DNA of 64,000 nucleotides from Phaseolus vulgaris. Taxonomy: Eukaryota > Streptophyta > Magnoliopsida > Fabales > Fabaceae. Below, piece after piece: positions 35,708-48,041 of this stretch. The position numbers and the translations under genes are program-made. Position 1 is the stretch's first letter; every line of letters begins with the position of its first letter. The notes under the pieces are model-generated. The model worked only from the letters and a program-made list of their open reading frames with translations, made no database searches and was not told the DNA's origin. The DNA is taken from NCBI RefSeq assembly GCF_000499845.2, contig NC_023750.2:5577478-5641477 (forward strand), read 5' to 3'.

Positions 35708-37045
35708 ATATAATCATTAATTTATAAATGCTGTCTTTTAAGGAGAGTAACAATATTTTAAAACTTGTATGGTATGAACTTTAAATTTTATCCATAAAAC
35801 ACTATCAAAGCAAAATCAAAAGCTGTGATAATGAGATTACTTTTGTAAAATTATTTCAAAAAAAAATTATTGCTTTTATTTGTGTGAAAATATCACAGTT
35901 AGATAAGTTTATGAAATGTTCACATAATAATTAAAGAAACACGTTTTCTATAAAAACAAAATTGTTAGTATTTAAACATAAATTTACTTTCAAAATAATA
36001 GAATTAAATAGTACTATATATGACTCTAAGTTCTTCACACGGCTTAATAACAATAACAAAAGTCTTTATCGAAATAATTTTAATAAAACAATATTATTCT
36101 TTTAATAAACATATTACTTTTATATACTGTAAATATTAGTGTAATTTATTTGGATTAAAACTAAAAGTATTAAAATTTAATTTAAAATGGAGTTCAACAG
36201 AAAATTTAATATTTTATTAAAAATCCGAATCTTATAATTTAAATCTTTTTAGATATTACACCTTATAATTTTTTTTATATAGGAATACATATTTGTAATC
36301 ATTTAATAATATATTAAGAAGTCACCTTCCATTTACTATTTTATTTGATAGAAAGAATTTTAATAAAAGTATAAAAGGACATATTAGTTAAAGAAATTTT
36401 ACTATCTGATTCCTCTAATAAAAATTATTTATTAATTAGTATAAAAAATATTTTATATTTTATATTTAAATTTACCAATATTACCAATAAATTATATATT
36501 TAATAAATGTAATTAAAAGACATTATCATTCATTTTTACTATGTATTATATTGAATAATAATAATAATTAGTAACTATTCTCATTCCTTTTTACGATGTA
36601 TTATATTTAATAAATATAATAATAATAATTAATATTATTATAATTTAATATGTATTATTTATAATAAATATAATTAAATATTATTTTTTATGCTTATATA
36701 AAAATTTGTTAACAGCATTAAAGAATATTAAAATATTTCGTCATTAATATTAAAAAAATATTTTATTAACATTTATAAAGAAATATTATTATATTTTATA
36801 TTTTATATTTAAATTTACCTAAATATTACCAATAAATTATATATGTAATAAATATAAATTAAAAAAAATCATAAAATAGAAATCAATTTTAGAGACAAAA
36901 AATAATTAATTGTTATAATGACTAAATTAGAAATCATTTTATAGAATATAAAAAAAATTGGTTACTAAATTAGTTTTTATTATTGTTAAATAGTTTTTAA
37001 ATTAGTATTGAATTAGCTACCAAAGTTTTAACTACCAATTATTTT
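35708..37045 (-). repeat. PG upstream flank, reference copy in left arm
   Basis: AT-rich DNA upstream of PG. Related copies lie at 1-1,103 plus 13,736-14,075 (split by a LINE), 28,438-28,905 (partial), and inverted at 46,589-47,926. The last 180 bp are a MITE fragment. No gene seen. Confidence 0.8.
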
Positions 37046-37165
37046 AGTGGATTTTTGGGCATGTTTCTTGCTTGTACAATTAGTGTTCTTATTTTTCCTC
37101 CTCCTCGTGGTTACTGCCAGCGGTTGTTCATGTTCAATGTTGCCACTACGTACATCTAATTTCAT

Positions 37166-37584
37166 ATATCACCTCAATACATAAGAGATCGAATAGATTA
37201 CTTCCAAATCCACAAGGTAGAATTAGTCACACATCTTCTAACACCTTTTATTCTCCCAATTGGGTTACAAGACACTCAATGGTGTTTTCCTCTCAGTCTT
37301 GCACACTAGGATCGAGCCTCAAGCCCCCTATTTAACCTAATTTGCTAGGGTTAGGTGACTTCTTGCGTCGCGCTAATGGACTTGTTGATTAAAACATAAA
37401 ATGACTTAATGGTTCTGGCGCTTTCTCGCTCAAACGAGAAAGGCGTCGATTTTTAGCGCGACCACTGGAGCATTCTCGCTCATGCGAGAATGGGCTTGCT
37501 TGAGCGAATTGCTCTGCTGCTAAGTTGGGCTTTTTGTAATTTTGTGTGTTTCTGGGCCTTTCAGCTTTCTCCTTTTAGCTTATA
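37166..37584 (-). repeat. Gypsy LTR fragment, left side of Helitron target
   Basis: Colinear with 26,093-26,511 and ends exactly where the Helitron begins. The LTR resumes at 61,653. The short stretch before it (37,046-37,165) is not recognised. Confidence 0.88.
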
Positions 37585-37620
37585 CTAGTATGTTGACCCG
37601 TGCAACGCAAGGAAAATTTT
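37585..37620 (-). repeat. Helitron 3' terminus, left
   Basis: Element-sense order is hairpin with one mismatch, an 11-nt spacer and CTAG next to host T (complement of A at 37,584). Confidence 0.8.
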
Positions 37621-37660
37621 ACAACATTTTATTATATATAAATATTAATATTATAATTAA

Positions 37661-40600
37661 AAAAATATTATTCTTTTACATATGAAAATTGTAAAATTAA
37701 GCAAATGAAATTAAAATGTTAAAAAAATTAACTTAATTTATTATAAATTTGTAATATATATTAGTAGCTATGAAGCTCAGACACTTCTTTTAAATGGCGT
37801 GTCGGTGTCCGATATTCGTATCGGACACTGACACTCGTATGACACCTGTAAGTCATGTATCCGTGAAGTGTCCAATTCAAAAAGTATTTGTTAGAATTCT
37901 GACAATTCTAGTACGATTTTAACACAATTTTGAAAAGGAAAAATACATTAATTTTCTAAAAATACAAACTTTATTGTGTAAATTGTTATTATGATTATAA
38001 AAATAAGAAACAAATCTTTGTGAATCAGTCATGAAAAACATATTTCTGGTTCAAAAAATAATCTGGAACATACTTGTGCACATAAATATTTATTGTCAAT
38101 TTATATAATTCATAATTATATAATATATAGATCCGTGTCCGCGTGTCCCTGTGTTCCCGTGTCCGTGTCCCCGTGTATAATTTAAGATATGCATTTATTT
38201 AGAATTTTGATTAATTTAGAAATTTTATTGATTTTCCTATTCCATCTAAGAATCATATTACAAATCTTTGGATATTTATTCATTTAGAATTTTGAAAAAC
38301 TGAAATTTTTTATTTATTTTATATTTTTATTTAAGTAGAAAATAAAATAATTTATGATTTTGTATTTACTAAGGATTTTTAAAAACTTTTGAAATTATAT
38401 ATATATATATATAATTAGAAAATAAGAATATAAAAATAAAATTACAATGTAAATATTAATATATAAGAAACCAGCATGAGCCTATAGAATGAGTAATTTA
38501 GAAATTTTATTTATTTGAGATTATTATTTAAGTAGGGAATAAAATAATTTAGGATTTGTATTTATTTAGGATTTCAAAAAACGTAAAAATTTATTAATGT
38601 TAGATTTTTATCCATGAATAACGTTAAATAATGTAGGATGTAGATTTATTTAGAATTTTGATTAATTTAGAAATTTTATTCATTTTTTATTTTTATCTAA
38701 GAATGACTTTACAATTTTTTTGGATTTTTATTTATTTAGGATTTTTAAAAAAATTAAAATTTTATTTATTTTATATTTTTATTTAAGTAGGAAATAAAAT
38801 AATTTATGATTTTGTATTTATTTAGGATTTTTAAAAACTTTTAAAATTTTATTTATGACATGTGATTTGTATTTATTTAAGATGTTAGATATTTTAGAAA
38901 TTTTATTTATTAAATTTTTTCATTTAAGTAGGCATTAAATAATTTAGAATTATTATTTATTAATATTTTGAATAATTTCATAATTTTATTTATTTCATAT
39001 ATTTTATTTAAGTAAGACAATAAATAATTTAGGATTTTTATTTGTTTAAAATTTTAAATAATTTAGAAGTTTTATTTATTTTAAATTTTTATTTAAGTAT
39101 AACATTCGATAATTTAGACCTGTATTTATTTCATATATATATATATATAAATGTAAATGAAAAAATAAATAAAAAAATTACAAATATATAAGAAATAATC
39201 ATTAGCATATGTGAATACAAATAAATAAACATATGATAAACATAAATAATATACATAAATAAATAATTTAAGAATAATAAACTGACAATTTTTGAAAAAG
39301 TAAGTAAGAATACAGAGTTATGTTAAAAATGACTCATCCTTAGATTCGAATAACCCGAATTTCATTTATTTGGTATGTTAACCTCTGGTTCGAAAACCAT
39401 ACTATTGTCTTCTTCGAAGTCATTTAGCATAAAATTATTTCATCCCGCTCCAAGTTTTGTTGATTTATTTGACGCATTTTCTTTCACTTTTCTGTATAAA
39501 AGTATAATTTATATAATTATATATATATGTAAATAAGAAAAAATAAAATAAAAATAAAATTATAATGCAAATATTAATATATATATATATATATAAAATA
39601 AACATGAACATATATGAATAAGTAATTTTAGAAATTTTATTTATTTGAGATTATTATTTAAGTAGGGAATAAAATAATTTAGGATTTGTATTTATTTAAG
39701 ATTTAAGAAAACATAGAAATTTATTAATTTTTATTTAATAATGACATAAAATAGTGTAAGATATGGATTTATTTATAATTTTGATGAATTTAGCAATTTT
39801 ATGAATTTTCAATTTCTATCCAAGAATGACATTACAAATTTTTGGATTTTTATTTATTTAAGATTTTTTAAAACTTTTAAATTTTATTTATTTTATATTT
39901 TATTTAAATAGAAAATAAAATAATTTACGATTTTGTATTTATTTAGAATTTTTAAAAACTTTTGAAATTTTATATATGTATGACATAAAATAACTTATAA
40001 TTTGTATTTATTTAGGATTTTGGATATTTTAAAAATTTTATTTATTTAAATTTTTTATTTAAGCAGGGCATTAAATAATTTAGAAATATTATTTATTAAT
40101 GTTTTGAATAATTTTAGAATTTTATTTATTTCAGGTATTTTATTTAAGTAGGACATTAAATAATTTAGGATTTTTATTCAGTTATAATTTTAAATAATTT
40201 AGAAATTTTATATGTTGTAAATTTTTATTTAAGTATCACATTCACTTATTTAGTATTTGTATTTATTTTATATATATATATATAAATAAATGTAAATGAA
40301 AAAAAAAATACAAATATATAAGAAATAATCATTAGCATATGCGAAAAAATAAACAAATAAACAAACTAAACTAATATATACAATACATGAACATAAATAA
40401 TACACATAGATAAATAATTCAATTATAACAAACTGATAATTTTTGTTAAGAAAGTAAGTAACAATAAACAATTATACGTAAAAAAGGACTCATTCTAACA
40501 GCTGAATAACCCAAATTTCATTATTTAACATAAAATTGTTTCATCCCGCTCCAAATTTTATTGATTTATTTGGGACATATTCTTTCACTTTTTTTATAAA

Positions 40601-42300
40601 AATATAATTTATATATTTATATAATTATATATAAATTTAAATAAGAAAATAAGAAAATAAAAAATAAAATTACAATAAAAGTATTAATATATAAGAAATA
40701 AACATGAGCATATATAAAGAAGTAATTTTAGAAAACATAGACATTTATAAATATTAGATTTTTATCTAAGAATGTAATTAAATAATTTAAGATATGGATT
40801 TATTTAGAATTTTGTTTAATTTAGAAATTTTTTTGATTTTCCTTTTCCATCTAAGAATGATATTACAAATCTTTGGATTTTTATTTATTTAGAATTTTGA
40901 AAAACTTAAAATTTTTATTTATTTTATATTTTTATTTAAGTAGGAAATAAAATAATTTATGATTTTGTATTTATTTAGGATTTTTAAAAACTTTTGAAAT
41001 TTTATTTATGTATATAGGATTTTATTTGTTTAAAATTTGAAATAATTTAGAAATTTTATTTATTGTATATTTTTATTTAAGTAGGACATTCAATAATTGA
41101 TTATTTTTATTTATTTCATATATTTATATATATATATATATATATAAATGACAAAATAAATAAAAATTCTAAATTTATAAGAAATAATCATTAACATTGA
41201 ATAAATAAAAAATTAAACATATTAAATTAGTATAAACAGTGCATGAACATAAATAATACACATATATAAATAATTCAAGTATAACAAACTCACAATTTTT
41301 TTATGAAAATAAATAACAATAAACATTTATGTAAAGATGGACATATCCTAAAAGTCGAATAATCCGAATTTCATTATTTGGTATATTAATCTGTGCTTAA
41401 AGAACAATCATATTGTATTCTTTGAAGTCATTTAACATAAAATTATTTCATTCCGCTCTAAGTTTTGTTGATATATTTTGTGCATTTTCTTTTACTTTTT
41501 GTATAAAAATATAATTATATATATAAATGTAAAGAAAAAAATAAATAAAAAAATACAATGAAAATATTAATATATAAGAAATAAACATAAGCATAGCCAA
41601 ATAAGTAATTTTAGAAATTTTATTTTTTTAGATTATTATTTAAGTAGGAGATAAAATAATTTAAGGTTTATATTTCTTTAGGATTTTAGAAAAAGTAAAA
41701 ATTTATTAATTTTAGATTTCTATCTAAGAATGAAATTAAATAATTTAGGATATGAATTTATTTAGAATTTTGATTAATTTAGAAATTTTAATTATTTTTT
41801 AATTTTATCTAAGAATGATATTACAAATCTTTGGATATTTATTTATTTAAGATTTTGATCAACTTAAATTTTTATTTAAGTAGGAAATAAAATAATTTCT
41901 GTTTTTGTATTTATTTAGGATTTTTAAAATCTTTTGAAGTTTTATTTATGTATGACATAAAATAAGTTATGATTCGTGTTTATTTAGGATTTTGGATATT
42001 TTAGAAATTTTATTTATTTCAAATTTTCATTTAAATAGGGATTAAATAATTTATAATAATTATTATTATTTTTATATTTAGAATAATTTAAAAAATTATT
42101 TATTTAAATATTTTATTTAAGTAGGACATTAAATAATTTAGGATTTTTATGTGTTTAAAATTTTAATTTATTTAAAAATCTTATTGTTATAAATTTTTAT
42201 CCAAGTATGACATTCAATAATTTAGGATTTTTATTTATTTATATTTTTAAATAATTTAATAATTTTATTTATAATAAATTTTTATTTAAGTATGACACTC
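37661..42300. repeat. AT-rich Helitron interior with higher-order repeats, left
   Basis: Built from variants of a roughly 80-100 bp AT-rich unit ('tttatttaagtaggaaataa' type words). A longer unit containing 'catcccgctccaa' or a variant recurs near 39,440, 40,540 and 41,450. Near 37,800-37,840 a strong dyad (TGTCGGTGTCCGATA / TATCGGACACTGACA) and near 38,133-38,178 a GTGTCC-rich array stand out from the AT background. No genes; apparent open frames are Tyr/Ile/Phe-rich repeat translations. Confidence 0.75.
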
Positions 42301-42887
42301 ACATCCTGTGCAAACATGAAAATGAAGAAACAAACATATGTTTGACTTGAATTTATCTATAATACAAACTTTTTTAACACTTTCTCTTGAAAAAGACAAA
42401 AGATGAAACCTTTATCCCCTTACAGCCTCATTGTTAACCATACACCTCTGATTCTACCTTGACTATTAAGAAAACAAAACAAAACAAAAATAAAGGTCTT
42501 ATGGTGTAGAGAAGAACATAAAAACAGGTTCTTTATCCAACAAAAAGAATCACTTCCATTCAATGGACTCTTTTAGGGTTTAGGATTTACTTTTTTGAGG
42601 AAATAAAAAAATAGAATTAATGAACTTCACATGGAGCTGAAAAAACACAATCAAAGAAGTACAGGGAAACCACAATTAGTAAACTATTCATGATTTGAAA
42701 AATCTAAATGTCTGAAAACTTCATTTATTTAATGATATTTGATATTTATAAATTTTCAATTAACTTTTATAAACTAAAATAACTTTTATTTGTGTAAAAC
42801 ATTAAATCATTTAATTTTTGTATTTATTTAAGAATTTGAATGAAATGCTAAATAATAGTAATCTTGAACATTTTATATGAATAAGAA
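42301..42887. other. Central spacer of the palindrome, no gene seen
   Basis: Sequence without an inverted partner, near the palindrome axis. AT-rich, no open frame of note. Confidence 0.6.
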
Positions 42888-43466
42888 AGGTAATTAATGT
42901 TGTCGAAATTTTAAAATTTGAAATTCTGAAAAATTAAATATTTGAAGATTTCTAATAATAATAATAATGTTGGAATTGGAAATAGTTTGTAGCAGAAGAA
43001 ATCAGAAAAATAAGATATGAATCACAAAGGTAATTAATGTTATTAATGTTGTTGAAATTTGAAAATTTGAAAAATTAAATATTTGAAGATTATTAGTAAT
43101 AATAATAATCTTGGAATTACAAATAAGTGTGCACCAGACGAAGTCGAAAAAAGAAGATATCAATCAAAAAAGGTAATTAATGATCTTGGAATTGTAAAAT
43201 TTGAAAATATGAAAAATTAAAAATTTGAATATTTTTAATAATAATAATAATCTTGGAATTGGAAATAAGTGTTTAGCAGCAGAAGAAGTTAGAAAAAGAA
43301 GATATGAATCAGAAATGTAATTAATCATCTTGGAATTGTAAAATTTGAAAATAGGAAAATTAAATCTTTGAAGATTAATAATAATAATAATAATAATAAT
43401 CTTGAAATTCAAAATAAGTGTGCAGCAGCAGCAGCAGAAGTCAGAAAAAGAAGATATGAATCAGAA
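42888..43466. repeat. Tandem repeat, four units of about 143 bp
   Basis: Units begin near 42,888, 43,030, 43,170 and 43,316 (spacing 140-146 bp). Each has 'ggtaattaat', an AAATTTGAAAA block, a variable (TAA)n run, 'cttggaatt', a CAG-rich stretch and 'agaagatatgaatcag'. The (TAA)n and (CAG)n tracts vary between units. Confidence 0.85.
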
Positions 43467-45973
43467 AAAAAGATATGAATTTATATATAATTATATATAT
43501 ATATAAATTATATATTTATATATTTTTATGTTTATTTCTTATATATTAATATTTTTATTTTTTATTTTCTTATTTAAATTTATATATAATTATATAAATA
43601 TATAAATTATATTTTTATAAAAAAAAGTGAAAGAATATGCCCCAAATAAATCAACAAAATTTGGAGCGGAATGAAACAATTTTATGTTAAATAATGAAAT
43701 TTGGGTTACTCAGCTTTTAGGATGAATAATTTTTTTATATATAATTGTTTATTATTACTTACTTTCTTAACAAAAATTGTTAGTTTGTTATAATTGAATT
43801 ATTTATCTATGTGTATTATTTATGTTTATGTATTGTATATATTAGTTTAGCCTGTTTATTTTTTTATTTATTCACACATGCTAATGATTATTTCTTATAT
43901 ATTTCTAATTTTTATATTTATTTTGTCATTTACATTTTATATATATATATATATAAATAAATACAAATACTAAATAAGTGAATGTGATACTTAAATAAAA
44001 ATTTACAACATATAAAATTTCTAAATTATTTAAAATTATAACGGAATAAAAATCCTAAATTATTTAATGTCCTATTTAAATAAAATATCTGAAATAAATA
44101 AAATTCTAAAATTATTCAAAATATTAATAAATAATATTTCTAAATTATTTAATGCCCTGCTTATATAAAAAAATGTAAATAAATAAAATTTTTAAAATAT
44201 CCAAAATCCTAAATAAATACAAATTATACATATATAAAATTTCAAAAGCTTTAAAAATTCTAAACAAATACAAAATCGTAAATTATTTTATTTTCTATTT
44301 AAATAAAATATAAAATAAATAAAATTTAAAAGTTTTCAAAAATCATAAATAAATAAAAATCTAAAAATTTGTAATGTCATTCTTAGATAGAAATTGAAAA
44401 TTAATAAAATTTCTAAATTCATCAAAATTCTAAATAAATCCATATCCTACACTATTTTATGTCATTATTAAATAAAAATTAATAAATTTCTACGTTTTCT
44501 TAATTCCTAAATAAATACAAATCCTAAATTATTTTATTCCCTACTTAAATAATAATCTCAAATAAATAAAATTTCAAAAATTACTTATTCATATATGTTC
44601 ATGTTTATATATATTAATATTTGCATTATAATTTTATTTTTATTTTATTTTTTCTTATTTACACACATATATATATAATTATATAAATTATATTTCTATA
44701 AAAAAAAGTGAAAGAAAATGCGTCAAATAAATCAACAAAACTTGAAGCGGGATGAAATAATTTTATGATAAATGACTTCGAAGAAGACAATAGTATGGTT
44801 TTCGAACCAGAGGTTAACATACCAAATAAATGAAATTCGGGTTATTAGACTCTAAGGATGAGTCATTTTTTACATAACTGTGTATTGTTACTTACTTTTT
44901 CAAAATTTTTGTCAATTTGTTATACTTAAATTATTTATTTATGTATATTATTTATGTTCATTGTATGTTTATTTATTTGTATTCACATATGCTAATGATT
45001 ATTTCTTATATATTTATAATTTTTTTATTTATTTTGTCATTCATATATATATATATATATATATATGAAATAAATACAAGTCTTAAATTATTGAATGTTA
45101 TACTTAAATAAAAATTTAAAATAAATAAAACTTCTAAATTATTTAAAATTTTAAACAAATAAAAATCTTAAATTATTTAATGTCTTACTTAAATAAAATA
45201 TATGAAATAAATAAAATTATGAAATTATTCAAAATATTAATAAATAATAATTTTAAATTATTTAATGCCTACTTAAATGAAAAATTTTAATAAATAAAAT
45301 TTCTAAAATATCTAAAATCTTAAATAAATACAAATCACAAGTTATTTTATGTCATAAATAAAATTTTAAAAGTCTTTAAAAATCCTAAATAAATACAAAA
45401 TCAGAAACTATTTTATTTCCTACTTAAATAAAAATATAAAATAATTTTTTTTTTTAAAGTTTTTAAAAATCCTAAATAAATAAAAATCCAAAAAAATTGT
45501 AAAGTCATTCTTAGATAAAAATAAAAAATGAATTATATAAATTGACAATAAATATTTATGTGCACTAGTATGTTCTAGATTATTTTTTGGAGCAGAAAGA
45601 TGTTTTTCATCACTGATTCACAAGGATTTGTTTCTTATTTTTATAATCATAATAACAATTTATATTTCTATTTTTAAAAAATTAATGTATTTTTCCTTTT
45701 TAAAATTGTGTTAAAATCGTATTAGAATTGTCAGAAATCTAACAAATACTTTTTTGAATTGGACACTTCACGGATACGTAACTTACAGGTGTCATACGAG
45801 TGTCAGTGTCCGATACGAATATCGGATACCGACACGCCATTTAAAAGAAGTGTCCGAGCTTCATAGTTACTAATATATATTACAAATTTATAATAAGTTA
45901 AGTTAAATTTTTTAACATTTTAATTTCATTTGCTTAATTTTACAATTTTCATATGTAAAAGAATAAATTTTTT
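43467..45973. repeat. AT-rich Helitron interior, right (inverted)
   Basis: Inverted, diverged counterpart of 37,661-42,300, shorter by about 2 kb. It has two instead of three of the longer units (near 43,660 and 44,740) and lacks the segment matching about 38,120-38,685. The dyad is retained at about 45,795-45,835. Confidence 0.75.
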
Positions 45974-46013
45974 TTAATTATAATATTAATATTTATATAT
46001 AATAAAATGTTGT

Positions 46014-46049
46014 AAAATTTTCCTTGCGTTGCACGGGTCAACATACTAG
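46014..46049 (+). repeat. Second Helitron 3' terminus, facing right
   Basis: Same hairpin-spacer-CTAG arrangement as at 37,585-37,620 in the opposite orientation, followed by T at 46,050 and by the inverted LTR fragment. It is an internal 3' end within the 24-kb segment. Confidence 0.78.
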
Positions 46050-46468
46050 TATAAGCTAAAAGGAGAAAGCTGAAAGGCCCAGGAACACACAAAATTACAA
46101 AAAGCCCAACTTAGCAGCAGAGCAATTCGCTCAAGCAAGCCCATTCTCGCATGAGCGAGAATGCTCCAGTGGTCGCGCTAAAAATCGACGCCTTTCTCGT
46201 TTGAGCGAGAAAGCGCCAGAACCATTAAGTCATTTTATGTTTTAATCAACAAGTCCATTAGCGCGACGCAAGAAGTCACCTAACCCTAGCAAATTAGGTT
46301 AAATAGGGGGCTTGAGGCTCGATCCTAGTGTGCAAGACTGAGAGGAAAACACCATTGAGTGTCTTGTAACCCAATTGGGAGAATAAAAGGTGTTAGAAGA
46401 TGTGTGACTAATTCTACCTTGTGGATTTGGAAGTAATCTATTCGATCTCTTATGTATTGAGGTGATAT
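46050..46468 (+). repeat. Inverted Gypsy LTR fragment
   Basis: Mirror of 37,166-37,584, with one difference noticed (46,083 against 37,551). Confidence 0.88.
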
Positions 46469-47985
46469 ATGAAATTAGATGTACGTAGTGGCAACATTGA
46501 ACATGAACAACCGCTGGCAGTAACCACGAGGAGGAGGAAAAATAAGAACACTAATTGTACAAGCAAGAAACATGCCCAAAAATCCACTAAAATAATTGGT
46601 AGTTAAAACTTTGGTAGCTAATTCAATACTAATTTAAAAACTATTTAACAATAATAAAAACTAATTTAGTAACCAATTTTTTTTATATTCTATAAAATGA
46701 TTTCTAATTTAGTCATTATAACAATTAATTATTTTTTGTCTCTAAAATTGATTTCTATTTTATGATTTTTTTTAATTTATATTTATTACATATATAATTT
46801 ATTGGTAATATTTAGGTAAATTTAAATATAAAATATAAAATATAATAATATTTCTTTATAAATGTTAATAAAATATTTTTTTAATATTAATGACGAAATA
46901 TTTTAATATTCTTTAATGCTGTTAACAAATTTTTATATAAGCATAAAAAATAATATTTAATTATATTTATTATAAATAATACATATTAAATTATAATAAT
47001 ATTAATTATTATTATTATATTTATTAAATATAATACATCGTAAAAAGGAATGAGAATAGTTACTAATTATTATTATTATTCAATATAATACATAGTAAAA
47101 ATGAATGATAATGTCTTTTAATTACATTTATTAAATATATAATTTATTGGTAATATTGGTAAATTTAAATATAAAATATAAAATATTTTTTATACTAATT
47201 AATAAATAATTTTTATTAGAGGAATCAGATAGTAAAATTTCTTTAACTAATATGTCCTTTTATACTTTTATTAAAATTCTTTCTATCAAATAAAATAGTA
47301 AATGGAAGGTGACTTCTTAATATATTATTAAATGATTACAAATATGTATTCCTATATAAAAAAAATTATAAGGTGTAATATCTAAAAAGATTTAAATTAT
47401 AAGATTCGGATTTTTAATAAAATATTAAATTTTCTGTTGAACTCCATTTTAAATTAAATTTTAATACTTTTAGTTTTAATCCAAATAAATTACACTAATA
47501 TTTACAGTATATAAAAGTAATATGTTTATTAAAAGAATAATATTGTTTTATTAAAATTATTTCGATAAAGACTTTTGTTATTGTTATTAAGCCGTGTGAA
47601 GAACTTAGAGTCATATATAGTACTATTTAATTCTATTATTTTGAAAGTAAATTTATGTTTAAATACTAACAATTTTGTTTTTATAGAAAACGTGTTTCTT
47701 TAATTATTATGTGAACATTTCATAAACTTATCTAACTGTGATATTTTCACACAAATAAAAGCAATAATTTTTTTTTGAAATAATTTTACAAAAGTAATCT
47801 CATTATCACAGCTTTTGATTTTGCTTTGATAGTGTTTTATGGATAAAATTTAAAGTTCATACCATACAAGTTTTAAAATATTGTTACTCTCCTTAAAAGA
47901 CAGCATTTATAAATTAATGATTATATAGATCTTGAGCATTTAATTTTGTTTTTCCAATTACATAATGAAGAATCTATTTAAACCC

Positions 47986-47993
47986 TATATAAA
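47986..47993 (+). promoter_or_regulatory. PG TATA box (right copy)
   Basis: TATATAAA, 49 bp upstream of the ATG at 48,042; identical in the left copy. Confidence 0.6.
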
Positions 47994-48041
47994 TCCTTTC
48001 ACAAATAATCCAAAATAGTGTTATTCCTGAATTTGTTAAAA

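Larger units (their letters stand above)
27853..37660. repeat. Left arm of large inverted repeat
   Basis: Inverted copy at about 45,974-60,869. From about 30,210 to 37,660 the arms pair with almost constant coordinate sum (83,633-83,634) and only rare differences. From about 27,853 to 30,210 they differ by roughly 5% and by indels. The arm carries PG, MITEs, LINE pieces and a Gypsy LTR fragment, ending in the Helitron 3' end. Confidence 0.95.

Noticed and set aside
44880..45111. Tyr/Ile-rich small proteins
   Set aside because: Translations of AT-rich repeats and (TA)n runs; not supported as genes.
37585..46049. Foldback or MULE transposon with long terminal inverted repeats
   Set aside because: The ends first looked like long inverted repeats, but there is no target duplication around 37,585-46,049, the outer sequence is itself inverted, and the ends fit Helitron 3' termini with an A/T insertion site.
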